From the NCBI RefSeq assembly GCF_041146395.1, contig NC_090986.1, forward strand, positions 48,396,001 to 48,460,000: a stretch of DNA of 64,000 nucleotides, given 5' to 3'. This DNA is from Eulemur rufifrons. Lineage: Eukaryota; Chordata; Mammalia; Primates; Lemuridae. Numbering within the stretch: the stretch's first letter is position 1; each line of letters starts with the position of its first letter. Positions 10,766 to 24,335 of this stretch are shown here, in pieces. A program made the translations under genes and the position numbers. The notes under the pieces are model-generated. The model was not told where the DNA came from, searched no databases, and worked only from the letters and a program-made list of their open reading frames with translations.

Positions 10766-13700
10766 AGACACCTCTTCAAAAATGCTGATCTGAGTACCTA
10801 CGCTATGCAACTGACTGCCTTGGTGGTGAAACAGTTTTATAACATGATCTTTTAAATACCTCAATAATTAAATTTGCTTGGATGGTCTCCAGGAGAGACT
10901 ACCTCATGCCAATGTTATTATAGTGAAATTCTAGAATGCTAATTCTGGTTCTTGGTTGTAGAGATCATCCTTGGTACCTAAAGCTAATTAACATAGTGAT
11001 ACAAATGTTAATCCATGAAGCTTACAAGTGGAAAACCCAATTAGGGTGATGTGATATTAATTAGAAGAAAATAAGAAGTTTGGTTTGAGAGCCCAGTGGT
11101 ACAATATAAGTGTCAATATGGTGTGCATGTGGGTGGGCTGGGCCGTGAATGGGGTGCTGGCCACACAGGGCATTGCAGCTGCAAACAGTTATTCTGAGAT
11201 ACTATGAAGACAGCATTACATTGACAATATTTCAAACATTATTTAACTCTTAAAGAAGAAAGGTACAACATAAAAAAAGTAGTAATTTATTTGTATCAAT
11301 TTGTTTATTTATTTGCAGGTACTATAAAGTAGTTAAAAAGGGAAAAGGGGAAATCATGTTCAGGGGAAACCCATTACAAAACAGCTGCTCCTCCACTACT
11401 CAGAAAAGGCAGGAGAGCCAAATGCAATGCTAAACATGTGAGGATACTGGTTTTCTATTTAAGCTCATTATTTTGGTTAACGGTGTTTCATTGGGAAAAT
11501 ATGGTTTGGAAAACAAAATAACCTTTGGAAAGATAACATTGTAATTCAGGTATTACTCTTGTCATTGCTGTTTTATTCAGATGATTACGTGTAGATAATA
11601 AATAAATGAAGCCTGCAATGAATGAATTATGATTAAATTACCATATCCAGAGGCAAAGATCCATTTTAAGAAGTATCATAGAAAATTGTTAGGAAAGTAT
11701 TTTTATGCTACTGTCTATTTATTTTATTATATGTTATTATATTATAATACAGTTGTACATTATAAATGTTTTGATAAAGTGAATATAAATAATTTTAAAA
11801 GGGACTAAATATGCTATTACCAAAAGAGGGATTGAATATGTAATAGGAATATGAAGAGAATATAGAAAATCAGCTTAACAAGGTTAAATAGAGGATCAAT
11901 AAATAACAACTGAAAACTACATAAATGTGTCAACCTTCAACTCTGAAACAAACGTGATGCTACTAAAATGTTGTAGCGGGAAAAAGCAAACTTATATTTT
12001 AGCATCACTTAGTTAAATCAGGTCCATGCATTGTGGCTTATCCATATTGGACTACGAGAAGAATATATATAGGATTCTTAAAATATTAAATGAATTTACA
12101 TTAGGGAAAATATTTTATGAGGTGTATATTATAGATACAGTAAAAACAAAATGTAAAGAAAGGCTTTTATGACTTTGAACACTGAATTGTGTTATTTTTA
12201 CCATTGAAAGCCATTTGATTTTTTAAATAAAATGGCTTACACAAAGAATATTTACAAATCATATGTTGAGCTCTCTGAAGGAACAATCATCTATCACTAG
12301 CACTGTACTTTCTAGTCCATTTAAAAGTATTTAAGAATAAAATATTGATAATTGAATCGAATTAATAGAGAATAAATTTAAAATTTATTTTAAAGCCATT
12401 TATGCCTTTTAGTTTTGTAAATTATATTCTTTCTGTTTTCACCTTGACAACTTCAGATCGTTTGCTGAGATCTTTAATGGTTTTTGCAAAAAAATCTTGT
12501 TTATATTTGTGCCATTCATTTATGTATTCATGCTACTTTGTGAGTTTTGGAAAGTATTAAGAGCTCATATTCCATATCCCAGTGTGCCAGTTTGCCCTAT
12601 GGGATATTGTCTTGTACTAATCCACATCCCTACAGACTGAAATAATAATATAACTACTCCAACCAACTCAAAATTCTAAGCATTCTAACTTAATGAAATT
12701 CCTTTAATATGAGCATACCTGTAGGTATTTCTTTTTCTTTTTTCTTCATGTGTATATACTTGATATATTTATGTATGTACACTCATATATATATATAGCT
12801 TTTTTCATATAAGTGTATTATACTTTTTAAGATATTTATGAGACTAATTAAACACGATTCCAGATTATATTTTGATTTGATTTGATTTTTGTATTATGTT
12901 ATGAAATTCCTTACATATATTCTTTAAATGAAGAGTTTTCCTAGTGCATTTAAATACTGGTAAAATCTCATTTTGAGTAATATTATTCAGAACACCAAAA
13001 TTCTTACCTCATTCACACCTAATTAAAAAAAATAAGTTCAATGAAAATATGTACAAAGTTCAAACATTATACGTTTTCCATTTTTTCTTCACATGAGACA
13101 TGCACTTAACTGTGTAATATGTTTGAAAACAATAACATGGTGAGGAAAATACTTTGAAATTGGACTATTTTATTACATTCAAAGCAGTACTACCTGAAAG
13201 GGTTAATACTTTTTTTCCTCAATCCTGCACTATCTGTATTTGAGGGCTCCCTGAGATAAGATATATTAATAGATATGTCTCTGAATATAACACTGGCAAT
13301 TTGACTTGATAAGGGCTAAGAAGACAGGTTTATCAATTACAGAAGTAGTTGTTAAATGATGTCCTTCCTGGGAGAAACAGAGGGTTACTTGTTCAAGGAT
13401 TCGTGGCCACAATGGAGTTCTTACCCAAAGGAATTTCCAGAAGTTTTTTAAAAAGAATACAAGTTGAAAACTAACTAGTATAAGTGGTCAAATATGCTAA
13501 GGGCTGCCATTTAAGGTACAGGATTTGAGAGTAGGTAGTCTCTTTATTTCTCCAGTGTCATTTTCTTTTCTTGGTCCGTGTGATTCTTGCTTTACTTCTG
13601 TGCCATTGTGAGTGGGTGCTTTTTTAATTTGCCCTAAGGTTGCAAGTTCATTGCAGGCAATAGACAAGGCAGGATGATCCTATCTTGTATTTAAATGAGG

Positions 13701-13859
13701 TTTAAAGAGATGTTCAGTATTGAATTTAAGCATCAAATGGACAATATTTACAGAAACGGGTTATAACTAGTAAAATGGAAAGGATTGTGGAGATGCATTT
13801 TTGTTGATTTCTAGGAACTGCTTCACGTTCATTAAAAAAGCGGTAACAGAACAGTGCGA
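10766..13859. other. AT-rich sequence, no recognised feature
   Basis: No gene or confident repeat is visible. A short GC-richer patch (GGGTGGGCTGGGCCGTGAAT at about 11130-11150) and an ATATAT patch near 12786-12799 are the only local oddities. Confidence 0.55.
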
Positions 13860-14092
13860 CTGCCAACACTTGGGCCCTGTAACCATGTCAGGGAATTCAC
13901 ATCTGGGCTTTTTAACCAATTAGCTTTGTGACATTGAACAAATTACTTAATCACTCTATGACTAAGTTTCCTTATCTGTTAAAATGAGGATGTAGGTTGC
14001 ATATATTGTATTGAATAATGATGAAGAATACGTCTGACTTACTTATAACTCTGTCTGGCACATAATAAACAATGTTACCTATGATTATAGGC
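13860..14092 (+). mobile_element. MIR SINE
   Basis: CCAATTAGCTTTGTGACATT, then GAACAAATTACTTAATCACT, AAGTTTCCTTATCTGTTAAA, ATGAGGATGTAGG and CTGTCTGGCACATAATAAAC match the MIR core to tail in full order. It covers most of the element, with moderate decay. Confidence 0.93.
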
Positions 14093-17000
14093 TTTTTATT
14101 TTAACTTGCATTTTAAGATAGCTCCAAAAATATAGAACTAGATATGTTAATTGTCTTGATTAAGATAAAGTCTTCATGATTTAATTTACGAAATAAAAAT
14201 GTTTGAACACAAAATATTTAGACATAACTCTGTTGTGAAATAGGGTTTACATGTAATTATGTACACAACTAAAAGATGTGCTGTATTTTCTCACTTTATT
14301 CTCTATAGTCTAGATTTGGTACACATAATTAGCTATCAAACATGTGCCAGTTACATAACTTCTTATGTCTATTAGCCAGGTGCAGCATAGCTTATAAATT
14401 AATTCTGTAAATCTGATTAAATTATGAATTCTGCCGTTTTCCCCTATTCAGATAGTGGGCATACAATTATTTGATTATCTACTCACCAGGTATTTAAGTT
14501 TCTCAAGTTTGTGTGCATGTTTTAGTGATCTGAACCATGCTATGTTAACCGCATTTTGTCTTCAGCTTTTGACTTGAGCATAAATATTCTCATCTCTTTC
14601 ATACTCTAGTGATATAACTGAATATTAGATAATACATAAACAAAAGTGATAAATATGCAATCTTAATTCTATTGGTTTTTAAACATTTAATAATATAATG
14701 AGGTTTCTTTAAAAGATAAAAAAAAAAATGAATGAGTTGGAAAAACCTGACCTAATAGCTAGTCTTGGTAGCATTATTATTTTCCCAAGGAGAATGAAAG
14801 GGAGATGCATTTTGATTGGTTCTATGACATAAAGAAAAGCTAAACCGTAAAACTGAAAAAGACTAAGTCCCTCATTTCTAATACAATAGTGGCAAATTAG
14901 AATTATCTGCAGTAGTAGCAATAGGAACAGATTGCATTTTAAATCATCATATCATTGACAGACAATTACATTCAGAACTTTCCAAGCATGAGGCAGTGGC
15001 AATGTTTGTTCACCAACAAAGTTATTCAAGCCAAAAGCCCAGGGAGGATATGAACATAAGGAAGTTACTTCTGGGTGAGTTGCTGGAATTAATTTCTCCT
15101 ATTATTTTCCTCCTACACATCTCCTGTAGAATCATGAAAATTAAAGATAGAAAATGCCTGTTAGCACTCCTTGAGTCAGTTTTCCTGCCCATTCAGAAGC
15201 AAAGTATATTACCTATCTCTCCAATCTTAGTTTAAGGGGAAACATTCACATAAAAAGAAGGCAGAGAAGCAGTTCCCCTGGAGTTGAAGTAGTTGATAAT
15301 GTTTTTAAATCCCAAATGTGACACCACATTTACAGCTAGATATGTATTTTATATATTTCAAACCTTTGTGTAAAATATTAATAATTTTGATGAAGTGTAT
15401 GTTTGCATCACATTTATTAATTTTTGCACAGTCATTTTACCAGTGCACAGTTAATCACAAGACTGACCATCATGTTCACCTAGGGGTATTTTATGGTACT
15501 TGAGTATAATAAATTGTAGAGATGATATGGTTTCTCTCTATGAAAGGAAAACAAATACTGGTATTACTTATACGTGAGACAAGTTAACCTAACAAGGACG
15601 TCATCTCAGGACATAGTCCACAAAGTTTACATAGACTTTTTTTTTTGTTCTCTCAGTAGTAATACTCCTGTGGCAACGTTTTGACCTTAACTGTTGTACA
15701 AACTGATTAGCTATGTGAAAACCGCTACTAATGACTTGAATAAATTTCAGAAAAGTTTAACTGACTGTTCAAACCACTAATCTTAAGATGGTTTTGTAGT
15801 TTTGTGTATTTCTCCAGAAGTTTTGCTAATCCCTCACCTCAGCCTCTACTCAAAATAGGAAGTACTCACATAGCAATCAACTTTGTATTAAATTACTTTT
15901 TGTTCATGTAGTCTTCCCTTGGGGTCAGATATTCTGAAAGACAAATACTACATTTTAGTCTTCAGTTTAGGGGAGCAGCGAGATCTGAATATGTGCTTTG
16001 CTCCTGCTTTATGCAAAACATATGCTCATGATGTATGTGTATTCATGTGACGAATTTTAGATCTGTTAGGACTTCTACTGAAATTGCCTTTGAATTTCTA
16101 TGTTCTTGGTAAGATAAAAATTACTTATCTGGTGTAAGAGGACCTTATGCAATAAATACAGCCCTTAACCCTAGTTTTGTCAGCTGGATAAACAACAGAA
16201 CCTGCACAAGCTGACTGAGTTGCCTGCCTTATACAAAGAGTGATACTGAATCTAACTTTGGCTTTTCTGTTTTTAAGAAAAAAATTCCTATTTCTTATGT
16301 AAATCTGTTCAAATTTCTCTTTCTTATAAAGACACCAGTAATATTGGATGAGGGATCACCCTATTGACTTCATTTTAACTTAACCATTTCTGACAATATC
16401 TTATCTCCAAATCCTATCACACGTTCTGAGATACTGGGGATTATGACTTCAACACACAAAATAGTAAATTGAAATGGACACAGCAAAAAAAAAAAAAGAA
16501 AAAAACTAACTTTTTCCAACACCTTTTGTTGATATTATGAAATTTTAATCAGTTTGAAGAAACCCAGTTTCTGTTTGTATAGTTACCATAATTAAAGGCA
16601 GTTAAGAATATTGAATTTTAAAATGCTATCTAACATTTCTAATTTATTCACTTTGAGAATATACTAATTATATAAAATCTTTTGTCTGAATTTTTCTGTT
16701 TTACCAGGAAATTCTCTGGCATAAGTCTGTTATCTATTCTAGGATTGTTTTGCAGGTAGAGATCTTTGCAAGGGAAAGCAAGATCTTTCAGTTTATTGTG
16801 TATATATTCTGGATCTTTATACGTTGTGAAATTCAGTACAAGCCTTAAACATCCTCACTGAAAAAGGAAAACTCCCTTATTAAATTCTGAGCTTCACTCT
16901 AAGATAGTTTTATGTAAATGGTAGTCTCGCAGATTTTAAGAATAACCCTATAATCTGGCTTCAGCATAATTTCAGAGGCATTCATATGAAGAGGCATTTT

Positions 17001-18029
17001 TAAAAGACTGATTGAAAATATGCAAACATTCAGGAAGTTATTGTTTTAGTATGCCTTTGATTTTAGAAAGGAGGCTTTTTTTTTTTTTTTTTGTCTGAAA
17101 AATTACGGCTCACTGGAAACAGGAATTCACTCAATAGAATTGATTTGGAACACAAAATACTACATAATTTTCAATATATCCATGTTACATAAATGCAGAA
17201 GGCTGCATATTTTATATTATATGGCTTTAGGATTGGGGATTTGTGTTTGTTTTTGCTTCAACAATTGCCTAGAAAAAAGATGATGAATTATGAGGTGGTT
17301 ACAGGCTTTAATTTTTTGATTGAATGGAGAAATTATATTTATAGAAGGTCATTCACTCCTGTGGGGGAAGGTTATTAATATAAGAAATTATGTGCTGAGG
17401 TAAACCACCTCAGTCAGACAGTGAAATTCATCATTCAAGACTTGTTTAGGGACATGCAAAATGCACTGTAAATTGAGTGTCTCCCTTTCAAGGGGATTAA
17501 TGCTATAGCTTGAGAATTTTCAGAAAGTTGTGACAAGAGTCCTAAGGTTTAGTGACAGAATACAGTTAATTTTTCCTTTATTTACCTGGAAACCAAATCT
17601 ATTTTGGGATAGCTCCTTTCCTTCTTATTCTGTATCTTATTTAAAAATGTAGGAGAACAATATCTGTCTAATTTTATCATTCCCAAGTAAAGGTTAAAAG
17701 TCTTAAAATGTGTAGGTTTATCAAGTCGTCTCTTACAGATAAACGCAAACAATGTTTAGATATCAAGCATAGCTCTTCTGGACAATAGTATGCCAATGCT
17801 TATTCTCAGAATAGTGTCGTAAGGGTCACAGCATGTTATTCAGGTTATTCTAGGGGCAAACAAGTTATCAGCTATATGGCTATGTTTCAAGAAGTATAAG
17901 CATGTTAAAAACATTGCCCTCGTTTTCTGTTTAGAAAAATGAACACTATTCTAGTTTTAAAACTTAAAAAGGAATAGTAAGGGTATATTACATGTATTTT
18001 TAAATTTTAATATCAACAGAACCTGATTT
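14093..18029. other. AT-rich sequence, no recognised feature
   Basis: No gene or confident repeat is seen. Homopolymers: an A run near 14718-14728, T near 15639-15647, A near 16485-16496, T near 17077-17092. Several 60-79-codon frames (for example 14996-15235 and 15318-15503) show no recognisable domain. Confidence 0.55.
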
Positions 18030-18200
18030 TGTATAGTCCTTCATACTTTTCAAATTTCTTTCACATTTAATTATCTCATTTGAGCCTGTTGGCCACCTTC
18101 CCTGACAGGCAGGAGAGGGGGTGTTATCCCCACAGGAAGATTGAGCCCTATGTGTTATATCACTTGCTCATGGTTTTACAATGAATACAATGTTTTTTTT
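18030..18200 (-). mobile_element. MIR SINE fragment, antisense
   Basis: TTCACATTTAATTATCTCAT then CTGACAGGCAGGAGAGGGGG, TGTTATCCCCACAGGAAGAT and TATCACTTGCTCATGGTTTT follow the reverse complement of the MIR tail and core (TATTATCTCATTTAATCC...TATTATCCCCATTTTACAG...ACTTGCCCAAGGTC). Confidence 0.75.
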
Positions 18201-18334
18201 TTCCCCATTACAACGCTCTGAGGACTATGCCTGCATGCAACCTCTCTAAACTAACAGTCTATGAATGGCAGTGTAATGTTTAGTTCCACAGCATGATTTG
18301 AAATTGAAAATACTGAATTTACTGGAAAATATTT

Positions 18335-18480
18335 TTAAAAATCTATTATTTGCCACACATTGTGCACAACACTGGGGACATCTTTGGGGCAATAGACACA
18401 AAACCACACATAATTAGCATACAGAGAAATGAATATTAGAGAGATTATATTTGTTCTGGATGCAAAAGACGAGGAGGATT
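18335..18480 (+). mobile_element. Possible L2 LINE fragment
   Basis: TATTATTTGCCACACATTGT followed by GCACAACACTGGGGACATCT resembles the L2 segment CTACTATGTGCCAGGCACTGTGCTA...CTGGGGATAC. Sequence to the right decays quickly. Tentative. Confidence 0.45.
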
Positions 18481-18589
18481 GAATAAGGAAGGTGTAAACC
18501 AATGACTTGAGCTTTTGTCAAGTTGGTTTTAAGATGCCCGAACGAATTCTAGATGAAATATTTTGCAAAAAAAAATGTTTTGTTTGTTT

Positions 18590-18955
18590 AGAATGAAGCA
18601 TAGGAGAACAGTAGGTTCTGAAGGAGTAAATTTGGATGCCATCACTTAGAGGTGTGTAGGAGATAACTGAAAATGTGGGATTGTATGACAGTTCCCAGAG
18701 AAATAATAAATAGTAACAAGATAAGATAACCAAAAATATAGACTTGAGAAACACCAATATAAGAAATGTTTCCAATGGGAAAGGAATAGGCAAGGATATT
18801 GACATGAACAGAGATATTCAGGAGCAGACAGACTATCATTATGGGAGAAAAAAAGAATGATGAATTTCTAAGAGTAATTTTTGTCAAGTATTAACAAAGC
18901 TGAGGCACAACTGGGAATTAAGTAAGATGAAAGTAGAAGGTACAGAATACTCTTT
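18590..18955 (-). mobile_element. L2 LINE fragment, reverse-transcriptase region, antisense
   Basis: GTAAATTTGGATGCCATCAC, then GACTTGAGAAACACCAATAT, and CTGGGAATTAAGTAAGATGA match, in order, the reverse complement of the L2 ORF2 reverse-transcriptase segment (AATTTGGGAGTCATCAGC...CCTTGAGAAACACCAACAT...GGTCAAGTAAGATGAGGA). Minus-strand frames of 70-95 codons here are broken and show no intact reverse-transcriptase motifs. It is an old, dead copy. Confidence 0.65.
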
Positions 18956-19439
18956 CCAAAGTACACAACGAGAGAAAAACGTAGAAAACAGAGTTGAATA
19001 TACCAGTGAAAGATTAATTATAGGTAAATTTATTTTACCATGATCAAAAACCATCCTCATAAATCTTTTACAAGGGAAGTGACAAAGTTGTGTCATTATT
19101 TAGATTTAAATTCATCTGATATGTAAGGAGTATTTAGTAGCCTTATCATGATATTATAGTAGAAATAATGGGTCAACTAGCTGGTCCCTGGGCACATACT
19201 CTACTTCTCTGCTTATGTTTTTTCAAGAGGGGAATATTAGTAAAAATTACTACCATAGTGATTATAAGAAATGTTAAATGGTAAATTAGATGCATTCTCT
19301 CTTTTTTTTTTTTGCCTAAGAATTAACACTGAATTTGAAAGTTTACTTCCCTTTGCTTTACTTGACCTTATCATCAATAGAAGGTAATAATGTGTTAAGT
19401 CTACTACCATTTTAAAATGATAGTCTTAATAAACTATGA
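18956..19439. other. AT-rich sequence, no recognised feature
   Basis: A T run lies near 19302-19313. No gene or repeat is recognised. Confidence 0.55.
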
Positions 19440-19960
19440 TATTACAATTATAAAAGTTGATGATGAAGACATTTTTGGTTATAAGAAACAAAAACTCATT
19501 TACACTAGCCAAATTAAAAGAGATCTCCTAAAATTCAAGAAGAGAGAATAAAGAACACATGTGTCCTTATCTAAAGTGAAACAAAGAATGATAAATGAGG
19601 CAATTTCTATTTCCCTCTCTCTCTGTTACCTGTACATTTCTGAAAACATTTGTTTCCTTCCTCTATACTCTATCTTCACAACTTGGACATGGCTGCTATT
19701 GGGTGCTTGTATATATACACCAACCATTCACTTTCAATCACCCACTGAGACCCTCTTCTTTCCCTCTTAGCTTAAATTTCCACAAAAGCATTGGGGAGGA
19801 ACAAATCATCTTTGAGCATAGCCATATACAGTTCATAATATAAGACACTGGTCATCCCAGGTTTTGCTTATCTGGACATCTGAGCCACAACACTTTCCTA
19901 ATTTACCAGTTCTGCAGAAGAGAGGGAATGAGAGAGAGGTGATTGTGTCTTCTACATAAG
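19440..19960 (+). mobile_element. Possible old interspersed repeat, family not assigned
   Basis: GGTTATAAGAAACAAAAACT then ACACTAGCCAAATTAAAAGA, a TTTCCCTCTCTCTCTGTTAC run, and ATGGCTGCTATTGGGTG recall a recurrent mammalian repeat that begins with a similar line and later carries CTCTCTGCTCTG and ATGGCTGC. I cannot name the family. Two overlapping frames (19561-19770 and 19595-19843) have no recognisable domain. Confidence 0.35.
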
Positions 19961-21734
19961 GATGTCTCTTTAGGAGATTTAGGTATAGCAGAGGGAACTG
20001 TCCTTAATAGTTTATCATACACATGATGTTAAAATGAAAACATGACATTCCAAACATGCAGAACTGTTCATATAAACAGAGAGAAGTGTTACTCTGGAGC
20101 ATTTTAGTAAGGGTATATTTATATATCTTATTTATTCTTTTATAGAATTAAAAGAAATATTCTGGTAGATTCTATCTTGTGTACATTCTCTTTGTATCAG
20201 ACAGTCACACCAAGAATTTGTCACTTCTTTCCTATAAACTTATTTCACACTGAATCACAATGAATAACTATCATAAAAACAAATAGCATGTCAACACATT
20301 TATTCGACCAGAGCCCTCTTGAGATAATGTCTGAATTTTCATCAAGACTGTAGTGATTAGTGTTTCTGATTATGATAATTAAATAACTCATTAGTGGTTA
20401 TGTTTCAAAAAGGATTTCAAATATAAAATGTTTCTGTAATATGGTGAGTCATTTGGCTCAGGCTTTTCAAGTAGGGAAAAAAATTGAAAGGACAATTTTG
20501 GCCCTTAATATCATGCATCAGTAAAACAGATATAAGGAGCGTGTCCCACTTTTACAAGCAACATATTCTGAAAGGCCTAGTTTCATGACAGTTCATTTTA
20601 AAGTGCACTCTTGTTTATACATAAAGAATAAATTGAGCAAGAATTGTCGCCTTGTCTAACTTGACATCAACATAAACCATCAAATGAATGGATAAAGGTT
20701 TCAACAAGTGAAGTGTGTTTTATTAGTTGGTGTTCAATATATGAAGTAGGGAACTGAAATAAGAAAAAGTAGGTACAGACTTTAGTTTTAACGAAAATTT
20801 CATCTGCAAGTAGTTTCAGTTTAATGAGCAGCAGAAAATAAGGTTTTGTTGTCTTTCATTTGTATATTCGATAGCTTGTTTAAAAGTTTGTAAATATTTG
20901 CTGAATGCACACTTTATTAAGTGTGTGTTTGTGTATGGGTTTGCTTTCCTTAGGTAAGCTTTCCTTATTGTCTTTAGCTATTTATTTTAATAAGACTAAA
21001 CAAATTTCTCTACTTCTTCATGCTTTAGAGAGCTCACCAGGGAATAGGAAAGGGAAAGTGTATTCTGTATTTTGAGAAGATATGTACAATGTCAATTAGC
21101 TTAAAAACACAAAATACAAGTTGGTAAAGTTCAGTCAACCCTTGCTCACAAACAACCATTAACACAATAAGATCTAAGTTATCTGATAAATTACACACAT
21201 AGTTGCTATAGTTAGACCTATACTTTGGGCTATATTCAAACGCATATGTATCAGAGTATTTGGTTTTAAACCCATCAGAACTTTCTTTTACACGGTTGCT
21301 TCAGAATGTCTGATTGACTCTTTCAACTTCACAGATTCTCAACTTGAGATATTTCAAGTTGAATGAAAGATGTCTTTTAGGAATATATTTGATTATGGAG
21401 TTAGGCAGATGGTTCCTTAGGATTTGGTTAAAAGAAATTTCCCCCCATTAATGGACATCTGGATTGAAAGTGTTAGAGGCTCTAAATCCAGTCTATTGAT
21501 TGGTCTTTGTGATTAGCCTTTAGCATGTCAGCGATCTGAATGACCTGTGAGAATATTTTTTAGCTGAGTTAGAAGGTCCTTTTAAATCCTGTGAACCTAT
21601 AATTTAAAATAAGGGATTGAGAATATGTCTGAATTTTTCTTTGTTTTGATTATCTTAAAGAGGAATTAAGATATTTTTTTTTTACCTTATGTCATCTAAA
21701 CAGAATAAAATATATCATTCATTGACCTCTAAAT
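19961..21734. other. AT-rich sequence, no recognised feature
   Basis: No gene or confident repeat is visible on either strand. Confidence 0.55.
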
Positions 21735-21842
21735 ATTTTATCTTAGGTCAGTCAATCACTGTGCTTTAATTTCCTCATCTATAATGGAGGTGAGGGAAAA
21801 AAATTGTAACGTCTCTTTCAACTCTAATATTCCTTGAGTCTA
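21735..21842 (+). mobile_element. MIR/MIR3-type SINE fragment
   Basis: TTTAATTTCCTCATCTATAA then TGGAGGTGAGGG and CGTCTCTTTCAACTCTAATA match the SINE core followed by the alternative tail (GGTCCCTTCCAGCTCTAAnATTCTATGA) of MIR3-like elements. The left part is more decayed. Confidence 0.75.
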
Positions 21843-24187
21843 CCAAATGTTCAAGTCGCCCAAAGGGAAAGGAATTGATACAAATCCTTACTTGCAAGCA
21901 CAATTTTCAGGCCCTGCTTCTAAGCTCTTAACAGAGTTTCTGTGCCACAGAGGGGAGAGAGGAAAAGACCTAACAGAACTTAAAAAGAGGTAGGGCTAAC
22001 AGAAAGGCAAAGAGGGATTCAGAGCTACAGAGCTCAGTGTCAGGAGTCTGACTTATATTTACTCTGATTTCCTGTTTCTTTTCATGCTGAGTTTCCAAAG
22101 AAGCCAGCTACCTTGTGCAGTTGCATCCTTCTACTTTGCTACCCATATAAAAAGACTCCACAACCTCCTACCCTTTTATAAACTGGATTAAGTTATGTTT
22201 TATTTTTAGCATGACCCATATCAGTTTGGGTGATTGTAAGACATTTTGATTGTCTTGATTGATGTTGTAGGATTAAACAACATCTTACTATTGTGATACA
22301 AGAAAATCAACATAAATAGGTGTGATGATCTCATTCTCGGTTTATGTTAGATCTCTTGGTAATCCAATGGTAAGAAAAAGACTGTGCGATTAGTCTAGCA
22401 GGGTCCTTTCTTTTCCTTCATTGAAAGGGAGTAAAAAAGTTCTATTGGTCTTGTCAGATACGGATTATCTAAGGTTGAGTAAAAAACTGTTTTATGAAAG
22501 AGCTTGGAATTATAATAGAATGATAACACAAGAGCACATGCTTTAATGAATAATTAGATTTTGTATATATATAAATAAAAGCATATTTGCAATATATTGC
22601 TTTTTCTAAAATTATTTTCCTTGAGTTATGTATTATCGTCATTTGAAAGTAGATTGCTATTATCAGTATTATAACTAAGAGAAATGTTTTATAAAATGTT
22701 GTCTCTCTATATATTCTTTAATCATGTTTAAATATTGTTCCCCACCTCCATGTCTTAAAAAACTTAAATATTAATCCTTACACAGTTGGAGTAAATATAG
22801 TTGTTTTAATATCATTGTAAGACAAAAACACATTGTTTTCTGACAGAGCTATCATTCTGTATTCCTCTATGGAACACTATGTAGGAAGAAAACAACACTA
22901 GTCCTATTATCTTTAGGTTTTATTTCTCTTTCACCTATATTTTGAGTTTTCTAAAATATATACATATGTTGCTGAATATATTTGGGAGAGGTAGAGAGTT
23001 CATAAAAATGGCCACATTTAATATATCATCAATTCTTTGAAGACAAACCATACTTATTTGTATTTTTAACTAAGTTATTAAAAAGTATTTGAATGAATGA
23101 ACACATTTATTTGAGGTAATCTTCATAAAAATTACAGCGTTCAATGTGCTTCTTGAAGAGAGTATAGAATCATATAGTATTTCATGAGTTTCTTCTTCAG
23201 AAAAACATGTAGTTCTTAGTTATGTTTCACATTTATTAATACACATTTTCAAACTGGACTTTGTATATGTTTCTGTAATCTGTCTCTGGTTCATTCTCAT
23301 ACCTCCCTTCATTGGGAACAACTTCATGAGCACAAATCAGAGAAGTGTTAGTATTCTAGAGTCATCTAAGTGTTACAGTTCTATGACCCGAGGATTAAAA
23401 GATAAACAATAAAGTGGTTTCCCTGAACTTATATTAGTTTGAAGCTTGAAGACAAAGAAAATAATTCAAAAGACAGACTCTATTAGTAGTGACTACATCT
23501 ACAGATATTTCCTTGTTTGTTCAAGTATATTCCTTCAGGGATTCTTTGCCCAAACATATAAGAAGAAACATTTTTAAGACCTTGAAAACAAGCATTTTCC
23601 TTTTGTGCTTTGGTTTTGTTCCATAAAATACTCAGGACTTTAATTTTAAAATTAGATTTTAAAAAATACCCTGGCCTTTTAAACATTCACAGCTAGATAG
23701 ATTTCAGGCTTACTAAAGAGTTCCTCTCCAACGTCACTGTGATTAGTTTCTTTAATTTGGCCTGATTTACTCTAAAATATTTCAAAAGGTATTTGAAGCA
23801 CCAATTCTTTTTCTGGAAAGAAAGTGGAGGCACAGTCAGTAAACATCAGACATTTTCTTTTTAAAAAACATGATACCTTTGATTGTGGTGTTTATTTCTT
23901 TGTGAATAAAAAATGTATATGGAACATGAGAGTTAAAAATCATAATTTGGTTTTTATAGAGTAACACATATTTTCAAATATATCAGCAAGACAAGAGCAA
24001 ATGATTATAACTGAAATAGTGGCAAAGGTTTAGCTTTTCTGCAGTCCCTTTATCAACAAAATTATTTACATCATTTTTTAAAGGTCTAAAGTTAGAGACT
24101 GATATTAAAAAACAAAAAAACCCCAAACAACTCTACCTTAAGTTTTGGGGTAACACATCTAATAATAGCTTACGTTTTTGAGTTAGA
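21843..24187. other. AT-rich sequence, no recognised feature
   Basis: No gene or confident repeat is seen. A 67-codon minus-strand frame (23483-23686) has no recognisable domain. A patch of less AT-rich sequence near 21900-22150 is not part of a repeat that I can name. Confidence 0.55.
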
Positions 24188-24335
24188 TAGGTGGAGGAGA
24201 TCTTCCAGTCCAAACTCTTTTTACAGATAAGGATGCCAAGGCTATGAAGCAAAGTCAGATGGTGGGATTGTGGTAGAGCCGAAGTTCAAGTTCAATCCCC
24301 TCAAGTGTATTTCCCAGTATGTTCTGAAACATCGT
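24188..24335 (-). mobile_element. MIR3-type SINE, antisense
   Basis: GGAGATCTTCCAGTCCAAAC, then TTTTTACAGATAAGGATGCC, AAGGCTATGAAGCAAAGTCA and GGTAGAGCCGAAGTTCAAGT match the reverse complement of MIR3-type SINEs (GAGATCATCTAGTCCAACC...TTTTACAGATGAGGAAAC...GGCAGAGCCnGGA). Confidence 0.85.
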
